Shown here: piece after piece, positions 6,226 to 8,491 of the stretch
Numbering within the stretch: the stretch's first letter is position 1
Layout of the letters: each line of letters starts with the position of its first letter
Source of the DNA: Pseudomonadota bacterium
GTDB taxonomy: Bacteria > Pseudomonadota > Alphaproteobacteria > Rhodospirillales > UBA2165
Length of the DNA stretch: 8,491 bases
Assembly: GCA_027592155.1 (NCBI GenBank)
Contig: JAQCKY010000067.1
Coordinates: 1 to 8,491, forward strand
Direction: 5' to 3'
Made by a program: the position numbers and the translations under genes
The notes under the pieces: generated by a model
Database searches by the model: none
What the model saw: the letters and a program-made list of their open reading frames with translations, nothing else
What the model was told of the DNA's origin: nothing

Positions 6226-7425
6226 ATGGACGCCGTGATCGAAACACGACCGCAGATCTTTTTGCTGCCGGGACGGGATAAACGCCTGGGACGCGGCCAT
6301 CCTTGGGTCTATTCCAACGAAGTCAAAATCGATGCGGACGCAAAGGCCTTACCGCCGGGGACGACCGTCACCCTGCTGCGGGTCGACGGTAAACCTCTGG
6401 GTGTGGCGAGCTTTAATCCTCATGCCCTGATCTGCGCCAGGATTTATGACCTTGATCACCACACCGAGATCGACCGGGAATTTTTCGTGTCGCGGCTCTG
6501 GCGCGCCGTGAACATGCGTGAGAAATTTTACGATGAGCCCTTCTACCGCCTCATTCACGCCGACGCGGATGGGATGCCGGGGATGGTCATTGACCGCCTC
6601 GGCGATACCCTGGTGTGTCAGATCAATACAGCCGGTGCTGATTTGATGATCGAACCCTTGATGGAAGCGCTCGACGACGTCATTAAGCCTACCTGCGTCA
6701 TTTTGCGCGGCGACCGGCGGGCCCGCCAGCAAGAGGGGTTGGAGCCGTTCCAGCGTGTCGCACGGGGTGCTGCCGACGGACCCGTCGAGGGCCGGGAAGC
6801 CGGGCTGCGTTTTCTCGCCGACGTCCAGGACGGTCAAAAGACCGGCTGGTTTTTCGATCAACGGGACAATCGCCTGTTCCTTGCGGGTCTCGCGAAAAAT
6901 GCCACCGTGCTCGATCTCTTTTGTTATGAGGGCGGGTTCGCCTTGCAGGCGGCAGCCGCCGGCGCGCAAAAAACATTGGGGATCGATAGTTCCCAAGCGG
7001 CCCTGGATTTGGCGGCGGAAAATGCCAAACTCAACGGCCTTGAGGAGCAGTGCAATTGGCGGCGCTTCGAAGCCTTCGCCGCGCTGGAAGAATATGCCAG
7101 TGCCGACAGGACCTTCGATATCGTCGTTGCCGATCCGCCGGCCTTTGCGAAATCCAAGGGAAACCTGAAAGCCGGTTTGCGGGGATACCGAAAGCTGGCG
7201 CGGATGGCGGCGGGTGCGGTAAAGCCCGGCGGCTATTTGATGCTCTGTTCCTGTTCCCACCATGTCGATCCGACAGCCTTCGCCGCCGAAAACGCCGCCG
7301 GTTTAAACGGCGCCGGGCGGACCGGACGCATTCTTCGCACCGCAGGTGCCGGCCCCGATCATCCGGTCCATCCCCATCTGCCGGAATCGGCCTACCTCAA
7401 ATCCATTCTCTACCAGCTGGATTAG
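6226..7425 (+). CDS. rlmI: Class I SAM-dependent 23S rRNA methyltransferase, RlmI family
   Basis: RlmI of E. coli makes 5-methylcytosine at position 1962 of 23S rRNA; this 399-residue protein matches its length and layout. A PUA-like RNA-binding domain occupies about residues 9-85, starting with LGRGHPWVYSNE (21-32). The middle domain has DGMPGMVIDRLGD (115-127) and TGWFFDQRDNR (206-216). The Rossmann methyltransferase domain has motif I VLDLFCYEGGFAL (228-240), motif IV DPPAFAKSK (303-311) and the cysteine motif CSCSHHV (341-347). The C-terminal tail (GRTGRILRTAGAGPDHPVHP) is also family-typical. It is soluble and probably acts on ribosomal RNA in the cytoplasm. The family assignment is firm; the exact target base is inferred from RlmI and could differ in a paralogue. 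A good ribosome-binding site supports ATG 6226. Its stop interlocks with that of the convergent DUF547 gene. Confidence 0.9.
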   Translation: MDAVIETRPQIFLLPGRDKRLGRGHPWVYSNEVKIDADAKALPPGTTVTLLRVDGKPLGVASFNPHALICARIYDLDHHTEIDREFFVSRLWRAVNMREKFYDEPFYRLIHADADGMPGMVIDRLGDTLVCQINTAGADLMIEPLMEALDDVIKPTCVILRGDRRARQQEGLEPFQRVARGAADGPVEGREAGLRFLADVQDGQKTGWFFDQRDNRLFLAGLAKNATVLDLFCYEGGFALQAAAAGAQKTLGIDSSQAALDLAAENAKLNGLEEQCNWRRFEAFAALEEYASADRTFDIVVADPPAFAKSKGNLKAGLRGYRKLARMAAGAVKPGGYLMLCSCSHHVDPTAFAAENAAGLNGAGRTGRILRTAGAGPDHPVHPHLPESAYLKSILYQLD

Positions 7426-8246
7426 CGGATTTCGTTCAAGTCCCAGTCATAGCTGTAGAAGTTGATATCGCTCTTATTCGCTAACCGCCCTGCCAGTGAA
7501 GGTGCGGCATATTTTCGGATATGGGCGAGAATTTCTTTGTCGTTGCGGCCGAAATCCTGACTGAACCATTTATAGATGCTGGATGCACCGACGCTGTTGC
7601 CATCGAACCAAACCGCACGGGAGCCGTTGATGAAATCCTGCGCGGCCTCGGTCAGCATCGCGTCGGCACGGGCACCGGTAAAGGGTGAGGGCTGAAGATT
7701 TGGGCATCCCACGGAAGCACAATTCACCGCATAGTGGATGCGGGCATCCTTCCAGATCGGCCGCAATATCCGGTGCTCAATATCGTCAAGGCTCACCTTT
7801 TCGCCCTGGATCGTTAGGAGTTTCTTTCCCCATGGGCCCGGTGAGAAAAAGCCGGGTGAAATCTTGATATCCAAGATCGTCTCGACCGGGTAATGATCGA
7901 GAATGACCTTCACCGTCAGTGCATTGTACAAATTGATCCAATAAGCGAGCTGTTCATTGCGGTTAAGGTTTTTGACATCGGTTGAAGTCAAAGCCCGAAG
8001 GTAGCCGTCCAACCCGGCTTTCCCCTCTTTTGTTACCTTGCCATAGGCAATCCGATTGAGACCGTCTTCGCCGACCACCTGGAATGATTTCAGGAACTTT
8101 GCCCAGGCGCCGTGATCGACAACCTCGGTCGATGCCGCATTGTGGGCCGACCAGACCGGCCAGAGATTCGCTTTCGGCGCGGCGTCGGATGGCGCCGCCG
8201 ATGCCAGGGTGAGAAGAAAAGAAAAAACCGCAAACAAAGCGCGCAT
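7422..8246 (-). CDS. Secreted DUF547 domain-containing protein
   Basis: The 274-residue protein has an N-terminal signal peptide. A hydrophobic stretch at about residues 3-16 leads to likely signal peptidase I sites near ASA-AP (17/18) or SDA-AP (22/23), so it should be periplasmic or exported. The rest is a DUF547 domain. NEQLAYWINLYNALTV (97-112) and the histidine/cysteine block HYAVNCASVGCPNL (171-184) are its best-conserved signatures, and the C-terminus carries YDWDLNE (266-272). The biochemical role of DUF547 is not established. The conserved His-Asn-Cys residues hint at a catalytic or metal-binding site, which is inference. The start ATG 8246 has AGAGAGG (8257-8251) four bases upstream. 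It lies 62 bases downstream of a histidine kinase gene on the same strand, with no terminator visible between them, so co-transcription is possible. Confidence 0.9.
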   Translation of the reverse strand: MRALFAVFSFLLTLASAAPSDAAPKANLWPVWSAHNAASTEVVDHGAWAKFLKSFQVVGEDGLNRIAYGKVTKEGKAGLDGYLRALTSTDVKNLNRNEQLAYWINLYNALTVKVILDHYPVETILDIKISPGFFSPGPWGKKLLTIQGEKVSLDDIEHRILRPIWKDARIHYAVNCASVGCPNLQPSPFTGARADAMLTEAAQDFINGSRAVWFDGNSVGASSIYKWFSQDFGRNDKEILAHIRKYAAPSLAGRLANKSDINFYSYDWDLNEIR

Positions 8247-8250
8247 GACA

Positions 8251-8257
8251 CCTCTCT
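8251..8257 (-). promoter_or_regulatory. Ribosome-binding site of the DUF547 gene
   Basis: AGAGAGG is followed by four bases and ATG 8246-8244 on the minus strand. It is a good Shine-Dalgarno match and fixes the start directly before the signal peptide. Confidence 0.6.
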
Positions 8258-8308
8258 ATACCGGATTACGTACCCATAAATGGTCGCGGCGGGGGAAATA
8301 TTCCATCC

Positions 8309-8491
8309 TCAATTTATTGTGTCCGCTTCCCCCGCCGATCGGGAGGCCACGGCGATTGCGCCCGAACAGCGCTCCGGCAGTTTGACGCGGAAAACCGTTC
8401 CGGTTTCGCCGGTTTCGATCAGATTGACGTCACCGCCATGGGCGCGCAGCACATCGCGGACAATGACAAGCCCCAATCCGGCTCCGCCGGG
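8309..8491 (-). CDS. Sensor histidine kinase, C-terminal fragment (cut by window edge)
   Basis: The last 60 codons and TGA stop of a longer gene enter from the right edge. The reading frame opens with GGAGLGLVIVRDVLRAHGGD, the G2 box (GxGLGL) and following helix of a HATPase_c ATP-binding domain. It continues with a beta-hairpin ending TGTVFRVKLPE, which normally closes the kinase domain. About 20 further residues, rich in Ala, Ser and Gly, form a tail without known motif. The dimerisation domain, phospho-accepting His and any sensor or membrane segments lie outside the window, so the signal and partner regulator cannot be told. The DUF547 gene follows 62 bases downstream on the same strand. 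Confidence 0.85.
   Translation of the reverse strand, partial: PGGAGLGLVIVRDVLRAHGGDVNLIETGETGTVFRVKLPERCSGAIAVASRSAGEADTIN

Noticed and set aside
6349..7263. 304-codon minus-strand open frame inside the RlmI-like gene.
   Set aside because: Despite its length it is the reverse of a gene with all family motifs, and no domain can be recognised in it.
8140..8385. 81-codon plus-strand open frame across the DUF547 start and kinase tail.
   Set aside because: It crosses the reverse of two supported genes and has no motif or ribosome-binding site.
1..8491. Mobile element, phage, CRISPR, toxin-antitoxin or defence system.
   Set aside because: No terminal repeats of IS size, regularly spaced repeats, transposase/integrase motifs or defence-type domains were seen; all genes are recognisable core or common families.

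Overview
The window reads as ordinary chromosome from a moderately GC-rich proteobacterium. An alphaproteobacterium (Rhodospirillales-like) is my best guess from codon use, gene order style and protein character; nothing in the window proves the lineage. I see no phage genes, transposases, CRISPR array, tRNA or rRNA. It holds eight complete or near-complete protein genes and the tail of a ninth.

Layout from left to right. (1) A short leader with an imperfect tandem repeat, a palindrome and a strong intrinsic-terminator hairpin lies directly in front of a plus-strand EamA/DMT transporter gene (128-1039). (2) A minus-strand cluster follows, in transcription order: panB (4181-3357), panC (3350-2493), a class I SAM methyltransferase with no canonical start codon (about 2393-1755), and a GT8-like glycosyltransferase (1755-1036). 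panB and panC give the committed steps to pantothenate, and so to coenzyme A. The methyltransferase and glycosyltransferase look like a surface-glycan or other sugar-modifying pair and may simply ride on the pan transcript. (3) A roughly 180-bp divergent intergenic region holds a candidate panB promoter, several GTCTA half-sites including a palindrome, and a direct repeat. (4) On the plus strand come ggt (4366-6174), a gamma-glutamyltransferase precursor with a lipoprotein signal, and an RlmI-family 23S rRNA methyltransferase (6226-7425), with a weak terminator-like hairpin between them. (5) On the minus strand come a secreted DUF547 protein (8246-7422) and, upstream of it, the C-terminal end of a sensor histidine kinase (8491-8309) that runs off the window.

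Both convergent gene pairs (DMT transporter/glycosyltransferase and rlmI/DUF547) overlap by exactly four bases with interlocked stop codons, leaving no room for terminators. The methyltransferase start is the main annotation problem: its frame stays open, with family-like sequence, well upstream of the only usable start codon. I did not find a convincing new biological system. The items worth a second look are the hairpin-plus-repeat leader of the transporter, the startless methyltransferase beside a glycosyltransferase in the pan cluster, and the panB/ggt operator-like region.
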